Assembly: GCA_964403795.1 (NCBI GenBank)
Contig: CAYOHP010000149.1
Coordinates: 1-15,767 of the forward strand
Origin: CAYOHP01 sp964403795 [NCBI: uncultured bacterium]
Lineage (GTDB): Bacteria; Muiribacteriota; UBA6191; CAZXTJ01
DNA: 15,767 bases
Direction of reading: 5' to 3'
Positions 7,917-14,917 of the stretch are shown here, one piece after another. The translations under genes were made by a program, and so were the position numbers. The stretch's first letter is position 1, and every line of letters begins with the position of its first letter. Under the pieces are notes generated by a model. It did no database searches. It was not told the origin of the DNA and saw only the letters and a program-made list of their open reading frames with translations.

Positions 7917-8294
7917 TCAGGTCCAGGCCAGCAGGCGGGCCAGTTCCTCCGGGAGGGTCAACGGGTCGAAGGGCTTGACGAGGACTCCCGCAGCACCCAG
8001 GGAGCGGAGGGCCTCGTTCTCCGTCCGCCCGGCCCGGGCGGTCAGGAAGACCACGGGCAGGGCCAGGGTTCGGGGTTCCTTGCGAAGCCGCACCAGGAGT
8101 TCCCGGCCGTCCATCCCGGGCATGGTGAGGTCCATCAGGACGGCATCGAACTCTCGGGCCCCGACGGCTGCCAAGGCCTCGGTTCCGCCCTCCACCGCCA
8201 GGACCGAGAAGCCTCCGATCCGTTCCAGGCTCATGGTCACGATCGCCCGGATGTCCGGGTCGTCGTCCACCAGCAGGATCCGCTTCCCGGTCAC
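7917..8294 (-). CDS. Single-domain response regulator (free receiver)
   Basis: A 125-residue protein that is only a CheY-like receiver. It has the acidic pocket DDD at 10-12, phosphoacceptor D55 in LMDLTMPGMDG, T85 in FLTAR, and K107 followed by PFDP. No output domain follows; the chain ends at LLAWT. Its GTG start overlaps the stop of the histidine kinase gene (GTGA), so the two are translated together and it is the obvious partner of that kinase. A receiver with no output beside a non-hybrid kinase commonly acts as a phosphate shuttle or sink. Here a divergent Hpt gene suggests the shuttle role, passing phosphate from Asp55 to Hpt His58. The conserved lysine-proline and threonine argue for a functional receiver. 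Confidence 0.93.
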   Translation of the reverse strand: MTGKRILLVDDDPDIRAIVTMSLERIGGFSVLAVEGGTEALAAVGAREFDAVLMDLTMPGMDGRELLVRLRKEPRTLALPVVFLTARAGRTENEALRSLGAAGVLVKPFDPLTLPEELARLLAWT

Positions 8295-10108
8295 GGTCCT
8301 TCCTCCGGCAACGAGGGGATCTCGAACCAGAAGGTCGAGCCACTCCCCGGCAGGCTCTCGGCTCCGATGCGTCCCCCATGCAGGTCGACCACGGCGCGGG
8401 CGATGGCGAGTCCCAGGCCGGTGCCGCCCTGCCGACGCGAGTCGGAACTGTCGAGCTGCTGGAACCGGGAGAAGAGCAGGGGGATCCGCTCGGGAGGAAT
8501 CCCCGGTCCCGAGTCGACAACCTCCACCCGGAGCGTCCCGCCGGCACCCGGCGCAGTCCGGACCAGGACGGCACTCCCCGGGCGGGAGTGCTTCACTGCG
8601 TTGGAGACCAGGTTGTCGAGGACCTGACCCAGCCGGATGGGGTCCCCGTGGACCACGGCAGGGCCGGACACCTCCGAGGTAAGGGTGACCTCCCGCTCTT
8701 CGGCCAGACCGCGCATCCCCGCCAGCGACGCCTCGACCAGGGCAGCGGGATCGACCGGCGTGCGCTCCAGGACCTGACGCCCGGACTCCAGCTTCTCCAG
8801 GTCGAGGATCGCACCCACCAGCGAATGCAGCCGCTCGGAACCGGTGGCGGCCATGGCGACGAGCCGGGCCGACTCGCCCGCCAGATCGCCGGCGTGGCCC
8901 GCCTGGAGCAGGCGGAGGGCGCCGCGGATCGAGGTCAGCGGGGTCCGGAGCTCATGGGAGACGTTGGCGATGAAGTCGTCCTTCATGCGCTCGAGGGCCC
9001 GGCGCGAACTCACGTCCCGGATGACCGCCACCCAGGCGGCGGGTTCGCCGTCGCCGATCCGGCTGGTGGAGACCTCGAGCTCCACCCGGGTGCCGTCCTG
9101 TCGGGTGCCGACCGCAGGTTCGGCGGTCCCGGCCCGGACCGGCCACCCTCCGGGTTCGGGAACCAGGCTGGAGGCCGGCAGGCCCACCAGCTCGGCGGGG
9201 CCCGGGTAGCCGAGGATGTCGGCGGCGGCCTGGTTGGCGAGGGCCACCAGACCATCCCGGACGAAGGCGACTCCATCCCGGCTCGAGGCCACGATCGACC
9301 GGCTCTGGGCCTCGCTCTCCTGGAGCTGCCGCTCCACCTCGGCCCTTCGCTTCACCATGGCGTCGAAGCCCTCGCCCAGGCGGGCGATCTCGCTGCCGCC
9401 CTCGATGCCCACCCTCACCCCGAGGTCACCGGCGGCGACCCGCTCGACCCCGGCCTGTAGCCTGCGGAGCGGCCGGACGATGCCTCGCACCAGGATCGCC
9501 CCCATGAGACCGAGGACCAGGATCTCGGCCACGATCACCCATTGCATGGCCCGCCGCGTCCCGCGGATCCGGTCGGCGGCCTCGGTTCTCGCCTCCAGCC
9601 ATTCCTGCTCGAAGCGAGGCTGGATCGCCTGGTCCAGGAGCTGGTTCATCTGGGCGGCCTGGAGTCCGAGGGCCGCGGCTTCGACCTCCCGAGGCGAGGG
9701 GGGGACGGTCGAGGCGAGCGAGGCGGGCGCGTCGACCATGGTCCGCGCGGCCAGGAAGAAGGTCTCGAAGCGAGCCCCCAGGTCGGCAAGGACCGCGATC
9801 GCCTGGGGATCGGTCTCCAGCTGGCGGCAGCGCTCCAGGTTGGCCCGGAACTCGGTGGAGTCGGCGTGGAAGCGGGCCTTGAGGTCGGCCCGCCCGGTCG
9901 ACACGAAGAGTTCGAGGTCGAGGGCCGCCTCCACCAGGTTGATCTCGAGTTCGCTGGCGGCCACCACCAGGGCCGCCTGGCGAGCCCTCTCCCCGACGTT
10001 GTGGAGCTCGATCTCCTCGAGGCTCCGGTACCCGACGTGGTGGGTGAGGAGCAGCGTGAGAAGCATGGAGGCGAGGAGCGCCCCCACCCGCATACGGATC
10101 GAACCCAT
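8291..10108 (-). CDS. Membrane histidine kinase with HAMP and PAS domains
   Basis: A 605-residue sensor kinase. Helix one spans about 8-23. A periplasmic all-helical region (about 25-185) looks like a four-helix-bundle sensor. Helix two spans about 188-210. HAMP follows at about 211-258 (RPLRRLQAGVERVAAGDLG), and a short linker precedes a PAS domain at about 264-368. The HisKA H-box ANVSHELRTPLTSIRG has phosphoacceptor H385. The ATPase has N-box NLVSNAVKHS (N503), G1 VDSGPGIP (D532), the F-box LFSRFQQ and G2 GGTGLGLAIA. It should autophosphorylate on H385 and pass phosphate to the coupled receiver. No receiver or Hpt domain is fused to it. The ATG at 10108 is chosen because the frame before it has no transmembrane sense; an ATG five codons later is the alternative. 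Only a weak GGAG precedes the start. Ligand unknown. Confidence 0.94.
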   Translation of the reverse strand: MGSIRMRVGALLASMLLTLLLTHHVGYRSLEEIELHNVGERARQAALVVAASELEINLVEAALDLELFVSTGRADLKARFHADSTEFRANLERCRQLETDPQAIAVLADLGARFETFFLAARTMVDAPASLASTVPPSPREVEAAALGLQAAQMNQLLDQAIQPRFEQEWLEARTEAADRIRGTRRAMQWVIVAEILVLGLMGAILVRGIVRPLRRLQAGVERVAAGDLGVRVGIEGGSEIARLGEGFDAMVKRRAEVERQLQESEAQSRSIVASSRDGVAFVRDGLVALANQAAADILGYPGPAELVGLPASSLVPEPGGWPVRAGTAEPAVGTRQDGTRVELEVSTSRIGDGEPAAWVAVIRDVSSRRALERMKDDFIANVSHELRTPLTSIRGALRLLQAGHAGDLAGESARLVAMAATGSERLHSLVGAILDLEKLESGRQVLERTPVDPAALVEASLAGMRGLAEEREVTLTSEVSGPAVVHGDPIRLGQVLDNLVSNAVKHSRPGSAVLVRTAPGAGGTLRVEVVDSGPGIPPERIPLLFSRFQQLDSSDSRRQGGTGLGLAIARAVVDLHGGRIGAESLPGSGSTFWFEIPSLPEEGP

Positions 10109-10136
10109 GGGTACCCGGCTCCGGTGGTATCCCCTT

Positions 10137-10153
10137 GGCGGGGGCCCCCCGCC
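10137..10153. promoter_or_regulatory. 17-base inverted repeat in the divergent kinase/Hpt promoter region
   Basis: GGCGGGGG-C-CCCCCGCC is a perfect 8-bp inverted repeat around one base, 29 bases before the kinase start and 21 before the Hpt start. The whole divergent gap is only 65 bases, so both promoters must overlap it. It could be an operator that controls both directions or a 5' leader hairpin. I see no clear -10/-35 elements. Confidence 0.35.
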
Positions 10154-10173
10154 TTCCGGCAGAATGGTAGGAC

Positions 10174-10497
10174 ATGGAACGGAACAAGACGAGTTCCGGG
10201 CAGGAAGAGCTCGACCGCGGCCTGGCGGCACTCGAGGCGAGGTTCCTGGCCGGTCTGTCGGACCGGGAGGCGGCGCTGAGGGCGGCTTCGTCCCGGTTGG
10301 TCGACGACCCTGCAGGGGCCCAGGTCGAAGTGCGCCGGCTCGCCCACGCGCTGAGGGGGACCGCGGCCACCTACCGGTACCCCGACCTGGCCCGGCTGGC
10401 CGCCGCGGTCGAGGACGCCTCCGCCTGCGACCTGGTTCCCAGGCTCGACGAACTCTATGCCGGACTCGCCGAACACCGGGGCAGGCGGGGACCGTGA
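10174..10497 (+). CDS. Hpt (histidine phosphotransfer) protein
   Basis: A 107-residue, wholly helical protein. VRRLAHALRGTAATYRY at 53-69 matches the Hpt signature (LAHxLKGxAxxxG-like), with phosphoacceptor H58 followed by the small-residue turn. Flanking helices (11-45 and 71-100) complete a short four-helix bundle. Hpt proteins neither make nor break phosphohistidine; they relay phosphate between receivers. The ATG at 10174 is the only reasonable start; the ribosome site GGTAGGA is weak and close. Its stop overlaps the GTG of the receiver-ATPase gene (GTGA), and it is divergent from the histidine kinase. This context makes it the probable bridge between the free receiver and the receiver-ATPase. 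The central lysine of the usual HxLKG is arginine here, which is common. Confidence 0.82.
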   Translation: MERNKTSSGQEELDRGLAALEARFLAGLSDREAALRAASSRLVDDPAGAQVEVRRLAHALRGTAATYRYPDLARLAAAVEDASACDLVPRLDELYAGLAEHRGRRGP

Positions 10498-11738
10498 GCC
10501 CATCCGGGAAGGACCGTCGCCCGACCCTCATGATCGTCGACGACGACGACGACATGGTCGGATTCCTCCGCTACCACCTGCAGGACGACTACCAGGTCGT
10601 GGCAACCGCCGGGGACGGGCGCACCGCCGCCCAGGAGGCGACGAACCTGGGTCCGGATCTGGTCCTGATGGACGTGGGGCTCCCGGGACTCGACGGGATC
10701 GAGGCCACCCGGCGGATCTCGGCCAAGAACCCCTGGACCTCGGTGGTGATGATCTCGGCCCACCAGGATCTCGAACTGGTCCGCAAGGCCATGGCCGCCG
10801 GGGCGCGGGAGTACGTGACCAAGCCCGTCCTGCCCCTGGACCTCCGGGAGACCCTGGCGCGGATCGTCGCGGAGCAGGCGGCCCGCAGGCGGGCCATGGA
10901 GGGGCGCAGTTTCCCCCCCGGGGCCGGAATCTGGGCCTTCACCGGCCCGGTGGGCGGGGCGGGCCAGACCACCCTGCTCCTGTCGCTCGCCAATGAACTC
11001 CTGGCGTCGGGGAAGCGGGCCGTGGTGGTCGACGCGGTCTCCCCTTTCGGTGACGTGGCCCTCTACCTCGGTCTCGACCACCGGCCGCCGACGGTCGCCG
11101 AGCTCGCCGCTGCCGAGCTGCCGATCGCCCCGGAATTGGTCGAGCGCCTTCTCAAACACCACCCCTCGGGTCTCCAGGTGCTGGTCGGGACCGGGGATCC
11201 CTACCGGGCTGTCGGGCTCACTGGGGAGACCCTGGTAGCTGCGGTCTCGGCCCTCGCCGGGACCAACGACTACGTGCTCGTCGACATGCCGGCTGGCCTC
11301 CCCGACCGGTACCTGCCCCTCCTCGACGAGGCCCGCTTCGTATTCGCGAGTGCTCGCGCCGACCTGGTGAGTGTGAAGAACCTGAGGATCTTCGTGCGGC
11401 TCCTGGCGCAGCTCGGGTATCCCCCGGAGAAGACCCGGGTCGCACTGCTCTGCCACCAGGAGGGCCACACCCCGCTCGGAGAGTTCGAGAAGGCGCTGGC
11501 GGCGGTCGGCTCCCGGGTCGACCACGTGCTGCCCGCCGACCCGGAGGCGGCACGCACCGCCATGCTCTCCGGGGAGGCCCTCGCACGGATCGCTCCCAAG
11601 AGTCCCTACACCCGGGCGGTGCGCACCATGTTGGCTCCGATCCTGCAGATCGAGGCCCCGACGCCCCGAACCCCTAGCCGGGAAGGCCTGCTGCAGCGCC
11701 TCTTCGGGATGGTGTCCCCGGTCGCGGGCGAGGGGTAG
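10494..11738 (+). CDS. Receiver domain fused to a MinD/ParA-family ATPase (CpaE/TadZ-like)
   Basis: A 414-residue protein. The receiver (about 10-128) has the acidic run DDDDD at 16-20, phosphoacceptor D60 in LMDVGLPGLDG, S88 and K110-P. A short Arg-rich linker leads to a SIMIBI-class ATPase at about 144-385. It has a P-loop-like GPVGGAGQTT at 151-160, a VVVDAVSPFGDVALYLGL strand-turn at 177-194 with D180, and Walker B-like VLVDMPAG at 261-268. The receiver-plus-MinD layout is that of CpaE/TadZ, which place type IV (Tad) pilus machines at a pole. No Tad or pilus gene is in the window, so that role is not assigned. The P-loop has glutamine where lysine is expected, as in some CpaE proteins with altered P-loops. 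The GTG at 10494 overlaps the Hpt stop. The tail (386-414) has a Pro-rich stretch then an amphipathic EGLLQRLFGMV segment that might touch the membrane. Confidence 0.88.
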   Translation: MSPSGKDRRPTLMIVDDDDDMVGFLRYHLQDDYQVVATAGDGRTAAQEATNLGPDLVLMDVGLPGLDGIEATRRISAKNPWTSVVMISAHQDLELVRKAMAAGAREYVTKPVLPLDLRETLARIVAEQAARRRAMEGRSFPPGAGIWAFTGPVGGAGQTTLLLSLANELLASGKRAVVVDAVSPFGDVALYLGLDHRPPTVAELAAAELPIAPELVERLLKHHPSGLQVLVGTGDPYRAVGLTGETLVAAVSALAGTNDYVLVDMPAGLPDRYLPLLDEARFVFASARADLVSVKNLRIFVRLLAQLGYPPEKTRVALLCHQEGHTPLGEFEKALAAVGSRVDHVLPADPEAARTAMLSGEALARIAPKSPYTRAVRTMLAPILQIEAPTPRTPSREGLLQRLFGMVSPVAGEG

Positions 11739-11755
11739 GCCGAGCTGCCAGCTGA

Positions 11756-12382
11756 CTAGAACGGCTTCTCGAAGTGCTTCGGGTTCCGGAGGTGCTCGGG
11801 AGGCGGGTCGAAGAGGCTGTCGCGCTGCGGGTCCCGGGTCAGGCGCAGGCGATCGCTGCCCAGGAGCCGCATCAGCAGCCCCTGGGGCGTGACCATCAGG
11901 AAGAAGACCAGCGAGAGCAGGACCCGGGTCACCAGCCCGCCCAGGAGATGGCCGAGGCGCATCCAGAGGCGATCGAGGCGATCGAGGCGGGCGGGGGCGA
12001 ACTGGCCGGCCAGCACCAGCCAGAGGCCGAGCAGGCCTACCCAGGTCCAGGGCGAGGCCGGCGAGGGTCCGCCCCGGCGCCAGGCCGAGAAGGCGCCGAG
12101 CGCCAGGAGTACCCCGCCCACCACCCGGCCGAAGCTCCTGAGCGCCGCCAGCCGCGCCGTCGGGAGCCCCTCGGGGCCGGTCGGTTCGGGGGGGCGGGAA
12201 CGGGCCCCACCCCGGGCTCCCCAGGCTTCGAGGGCGGCCCGGAGGCGCAACGGGTCGGGCCCAGGGGCGGCGGACGCTCCGGCGTCGGCGGGTCCCGCTC
12301 CGCCCGCTCCCGCGCTGGCGCCGGGTCCCGGGGCCGGGACCTTCCGCTGGCTCTCGTCACCGTGGCAGCAGGCATTCCCCAT
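11756..12382 (-). CDS. SxtJ-family membrane protein with an N-terminal extension
   Basis: A 208-residue protein. Residues 78-190 match the SxtJ-family pattern as I recall it. LRSFGRVVGG and a first helix (about 84-100) are followed by a WVGLLGLWLVLAGQFAP helix (115-130) and a WMRLGHLLGG region. A third helix (about 150-164) ends in MVTPQGLLMRLLGSDRL, and RDSLF closes the block. Three membrane helices are expected. SxtJ proteins sit next to carbamoyltransferases in saxitoxin and many other loci; their role is not well established. The first 77 residues are unusual: a CCHGDE start and a low-complexity Gly/Ala/Pro region. The small DUF5989 protein that often lies between the two genes is absent. 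The ATG shares one base with the carbamoyltransferase stop (TGATG), so the two are coupled. The gene converges on the receiver-ATPase, with 17 bases between the stops. Confidence 0.85.
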   Translation of the reverse strand: MGNACCHGDESQRKVPAPGPGASAGAGGAGPADAGASAAPGPDPLRLRAALEAWGARGGARSRPPEPTGPEGLPTARLAALRSFGRVVGGVLLALGAFSAWRRGGPSPASPWTWVGLLGLWLVLAGQFAPARLDRLDRLWMRLGHLLGGLVTRVLLSLVFFLMVTPQGLLMRLLGSDRLRLTRDPQRDSLFDPPPEHLRNPKHFEKPF

Positions 12383-14223
12383 CAGTCGAGCTCGAACTCC
12401 TTCTTCCAGTCGCCCTGGTCCTCGAAGGGCGGCTGGTCGGCCTTGTCGAGGATCAGTTCCTCGAGCACCAGGTGGTCCATCTCGGTGCGCATGAAGCACC
12501 GGTAGGCGTCCTCGGGGGTCGACACGATGGGTTCGCCCCGGACGTTGAACGAGGTGTTCACCAGCACCGGGCAGCCGGTGGCGGCCTCGAAGGCGGTGAG
12601 GATCTCGTGGAAGCCGGGGTTCGACTCGCGGCTGACGGTCTGGACCCGGGCCGAGTAGTCGACGTGGGTGATGGCCGGGAGGTCGCTCCTCGGGACGTTC
12701 AGCTTGGCGATCCCGAAGAGCTTCTCTTCCTCGGAGGACATGGGGCGTCGCCGGCTCTCGAGGACCGGGGCCACCAGCAGCATGTAGGGCGAGACCTCGT
12801 CGAGGTCGAAGACCTCTCCGGCCTTCTCGGCGAGCACCGCCGGGGCGAAGGGCCGGAAGCTCTCCCGGTACTTGATCTTCAGGTTCATCACGCTCTGCAT
12901 GCGGGGGCTGCGGGCGTCGCCCATGATGGAGCGGCTGCCGAGCGCCCGGGGACCGAACTCCATGCGGCCCTGGAGCACCCCCACGACCTTCTCGGAGGCG
13001 AGCAGTCGGGCCACCTCGCCGGCCCACTCCGGTCGCGGCACCCGGCGGTACCGGGCCCCGACCGCGTCGAGGTAGCGGGCGCACTCCTCGGTCGAGTAGC
13101 GGGGACCGAGCAGGCTCCCGTGCTGGCTGTCCTCCCCGTCGGGGCGCACCGTGCGGGGCGAACCGAGGTACCGGTGCCAGACCGAGAGGGCGACCCCCAG
13201 GGCGCCTCCGGCATCGCCCGCGGCGGGCTGGATCCAGAGCCGGTCGAAGAGCTTCTCGCGCAGGATCTTCCCGTTGCCCACGCAGTTCAGGGCCACGCCC
13301 CCGGCCAGGCAGAGGTTTCTCGACCCGGTGAGCTCCCGGGCGTGACGGGCCATCTTCAGCATGGCCTTCTCGGTCACCGCCTGGACGCTGGCCGCCAGGT
13401 CCATCTCCCGCTGGGTGAGCGGGCTCTCCGGCTGTCGCGGCGGACCCCCGAAGAGGCGGTCGAAGCGCGGCCCGGTCATGGTGAGCCCGTGCATGTACTC
13501 GAAGAGGTCCATGTTCAGCCGGAACGAGCCGTCGTCGTGGAGCTCGAGCACCTCGCCCAGGATGGTGTCGGCGAAGCGGGGCTCGCCGTAGGGGGCGAGC
13601 CCCATCACCTTGTACTCGCCGGAGTTCACCTTGAAGCCGGTGTAGTAGGTGAAGGCCGAATAGAGGAGCCCGAGCGAGTGGGGGAAGTTCACCTGGTGGA
13701 GGAACTCGAGCGAGTTCCCCGTGCCCTTGGCGAAGCTGGTGGTGGCCCACTCGCCCACCCCGTCGATGGTGAGGACCGCGGCCTCCTCGAAGGGGCTCGG
13801 GAAGAAGGCGCTGGCGGCGTGGGACTCGTGGTGGTCGCCGTAGAGGATCCGTCCCTGGTATCCGGGGACGATGCGGCGGATCAGCTCGCCGGTGAAGAGC
13901 TTCTCGCGGATCCACAGCGGCATGGCCATCAGCCAACTCGACAGGCCCTTGGGGGCGACGCCGAGGTAGGTCGAGAGGAGCCGCTCGAACTTGGTGAAGG
14001 GCTTGTCGTAGAACGCCACCTGGGCGAGGTCGGCGGCCTCGATCCCGGCCTCCTCGAGGCAGTAGCGGACCGCGTACTCGGGGAGCCGGTGGTCGTGCTT
14101 CTTCCGGGTGAAGCGCTCCTCCTGGGCGGCGGCCACGATCTCGCCGTCGCGGAGCAGGGCGGCGGCGCTGTCGTGGTAGAGGGCCGAGATGCCGAGCACG
14201 TAGGTGGGCATGGGATCCGGCAT
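12382..14223 (-). CDS. Carbamoyltransferase (NodU/CmcH/SxtI family)
   Basis: A 613-residue, full-length O-carbamoyltransferase of the NodU/CmcH type, which moves a carbamoyl group from carbamoyl phosphate, through carbamoyl-adenylate, to a hydroxyl of a sugar or natural product. The Kae1-like N-terminal domain has GISALYHDSAAALL near 10-23, EERFTRKKHD at 35-44, GDHHESHAASAFFPS near 128-142 and TIDGVGEWATT near 151-161. YSAFTYYTGFKVNSGEYKVM and then CLAGGVALNC near 327-336 follow. The YrdC-like C-terminal domain has GRMEFGPRALGSRSIMGDAR near 424-443 and NTSFNVRGEPIV near 556-567. Two starts are possible, ATG 14223 and ATG 14211; the second (MPTYVLGIS) begins at the family's usual N-terminus, and neither has a strong ribosome site. 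It precedes the coupled SxtJ gene. The acceptor is not visible; with two methyltransferases in the window, decoration of a glycan or metabolite is inferred. Confidence 0.96.
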   Translation of the reverse strand: MPDPMPTYVLGISALYHDSAAALLRDGEIVAAAQEERFTRKKHDHRLPEYAVRYCLEEAGIEAADLAQVAFYDKPFTKFERLLSTYLGVAPKGLSSWLMAMPLWIREKLFTGELIRRIVPGYQGRILYGDHHESHAASAFFPSPFEEAAVLTIDGVGEWATTSFAKGTGNSLEFLHQVNFPHSLGLLYSAFTYYTGFKVNSGEYKVMGLAPYGEPRFADTILGEVLELHDDGSFRLNMDLFEYMHGLTMTGPRFDRLFGGPPRQPESPLTQREMDLAASVQAVTEKAMLKMARHARELTGSRNLCLAGGVALNCVGNGKILREKLFDRLWIQPAAGDAGGALGVALSVWHRYLGSPRTVRPDGEDSQHGSLLGPRYSTEECARYLDAVGARYRRVPRPEWAGEVARLLASEKVVGVLQGRMEFGPRALGSRSIMGDARSPRMQSVMNLKIKYRESFRPFAPAVLAEKAGEVFDLDEVSPYMLLVAPVLESRRRPMSSEEEKLFGIAKLNVPRSDLPAITHVDYSARVQTVSRESNPGFHEILTAFEAATGCPVLVNTSFNVRGEPIVSTPEDAYRCFMRTEMDHLVLEELILDKADQPPFEDQGDWKKEFELD

Positions 14224-14292
14224 TCTCGGCGCGCCCCGCCCCCTGGGTCAACGCACCGTCACGGGACCGGCGGCATGAGAGGCGGGGCATCG

Positions 14293-14396
14293 GGAAATCC
14301 GGTTCCGGGAGTCGGCAAGGAAGTTCCTCCCCCGGGGCGCGGACCTGCCGTGGGCGACCGGGGAAGGGCGCTTGGGGGGCGGCTTCCGGCCTTCCC
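14293..14396. promoter_or_regulatory. GGAA/TTCC dyads upstream of the sigma54 promoter (activator-site candidates)
   Basis: The gap 14224-14467 holds three inverted repeats of related sequence: GGAA-N6-TTCC at 14293-14306, AGGAA-G-TTCCT at 14318-14328, and GGGAAGG (14361-14367) with CCTTCCC (14390-14396). They lie about 35-140 bases upstream of the predicted start of the 14468 transcript, the range where enhancer sites for sigma54 activators are found. An activator of that class is encoded just downstream of the target gene. That they are its binding sites is inference. Confidence 0.32.
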
Positions 14397-14404
14397 AGGA
14401 GAAT

Positions 14405-14420
14405 CGGCACGAGACCTGCC
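14405..14420 (+). promoter_or_regulatory. Sigma54 (-24/-12) promoter candidate
   Basis: CGGCACGAGACCTGCC aligns with the sigma54 consensus TGGCACG-N4-TTGCW. It keeps the essential GG (14406-14407) and GC (14418-14419) at the exact ten-base spacing, and the full GGCACG block. Mismatches are the first T, the first T of TTGC, and the last base. It lies 48 bases before the ATG of the secreted protein, giving a short leader that contains a perfect AAGGAGGT. A sigma54-dependent activator gene is the next gene along. Confidence 0.55.
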
Positions 14421-14467
14421 AAGGAGGGGGCGAGGAGCCCGACCGAGGCTCCCGAAGGAGGTCCCCG

Positions 14468-14902
14468 ATGTCCCCGCTCCGCTCGCTCCCGCAGATCCTG
14501 GTCCTGGCCGTGGCGCTCGTCTCGGCAGTCGAGGCGGCACCGCCCGAACTCCGTTTCCACCAGGGGAACACCCGCTTCGAGGGGAAGGGGATCGTGGTGG
14601 CGGTCGGGACCGGCGAGGCCAGCTTCGAGGGCACCGGGGTGGTGCGGGCCAAGGGGGAGGGGAAGATCCGGATCCCGGCCGGGTCCCGCTACCGGGTGGG
14701 CCAGGGCGAGTGGAAGCCGGCACCCAAGGACGAGGACGTCGAGCTCCAGGGCGAGGGGTACGTGGTGGTGCAGCTCCAGGCCCGGGCGAAGGTGGTAGCG
14801 CAGCGGGCCATGGCGAGCCTGGAGGCCCGGGGCGAGGGCACCGTGGAACTCGCCGGCAAGGGGCTCTACGCGGTCCGGCCCCATGGCGGGGAACTGCCGT
14901 AG
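14468..14902 (+). CDS. Small secreted protein with glycine-dyad beta repeats, function unknown
   Basis: A 144-residue protein I do not recognise. Residues 1-23 form a Sec signal peptide: basic start, hydrophobic core LVLAVALVSA, and likely cleavage after VEA at 23. The mature part repeats a G-x-G pattern separated by short beta-like stretches: FEGKG, VGTGE, FEGTG, AKGEG, LQGEG, ARGEG and AGKG. This suggests a small beta-sheet or beta-helix protein in the periplasm or on the surface. It has no cysteine and no lipobox, so it is neither a lipoprotein nor disulfide-bonded. The ATG at 14468 has the perfect ribosome site AAGGAGGT 5 bases upstream (14455-14462), the strongest in the window, which suggests abundant product. 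It follows a sigma54 promoter candidate and converges on the sigma54 activator gene, with 12 bases between the stops. Confidence 0.82.
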   Translation: MSPLRSLPQILVLAVALVSAVEAAPPELRFHQGNTRFEGKGIVVAVGTGEASFEGTGVVRAKGEGKIRIPAGSRYRVGQGEWKPAPKDEDVELQGEGYVVVQLQARAKVVAQRAMASLEARGEGTVELAGKGLYAVRPHGGELP

Positions 14903-14917
14903 GCCGTGAGGCGGCTA
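14900..14917. terminator. Short hairpin spanning the two convergent stops
   Basis: TA-G-GCCG and CGGC-TA pair around a TGAGG loop, using both stop codons (TAG on each strand) as the base of the stem, with one bulged G. The stem is only six base pairs and no U-run follows, so any terminator role is weak. It is noted because it fills the entire 12-base gap between two convergent genes. Confidence 0.25.

Noticed and set aside
9216-10493. Extension of the receiver-ATPase frame upstream to 9216
   Set aside because: This stretch is antisense to the histidine kinase. The receiver domain begins just after the GTG at 10494, which overlaps the Hpt stop.
11743-11753. AGCTG-C-CAGCT in the gap between the receiver-ATPase and SxtJ stops, as a terminator
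   Set aside because: The arms are five bases around a one-base centre, which cannot form a proper hairpin loop, and no U-run follows.
14247-14251. TTGAC on the minus strand upstream of the carbamoyltransferase, as a -35 box
   Set aside because: At the right distance there is only GC-rich sequence with nothing like a -10 element.
14421-14430. A first AAGGAGG upstream of the secreted protein gene, as a ribosome site for a leader peptide
   Set aside because: No ATG or GTG follows within a workable distance; the second AAGGAGGT at 14455 is correctly placed for the real start.
12472-14467. Plus-strand frame of 833 codons opposite the carbamoyltransferase
   Set aside because: It is antisense to a full-length, highly conserved enzyme, with no motif of its own. 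It also runs in a different frame from the 14468 gene.
12383-14884. Upstream extension of the SxtJ frame to 1042 codons
   Set aside because: It is an out-of-frame reading of the carbamoyltransferase. The SxtJ family pattern begins after the ATG at 12382.
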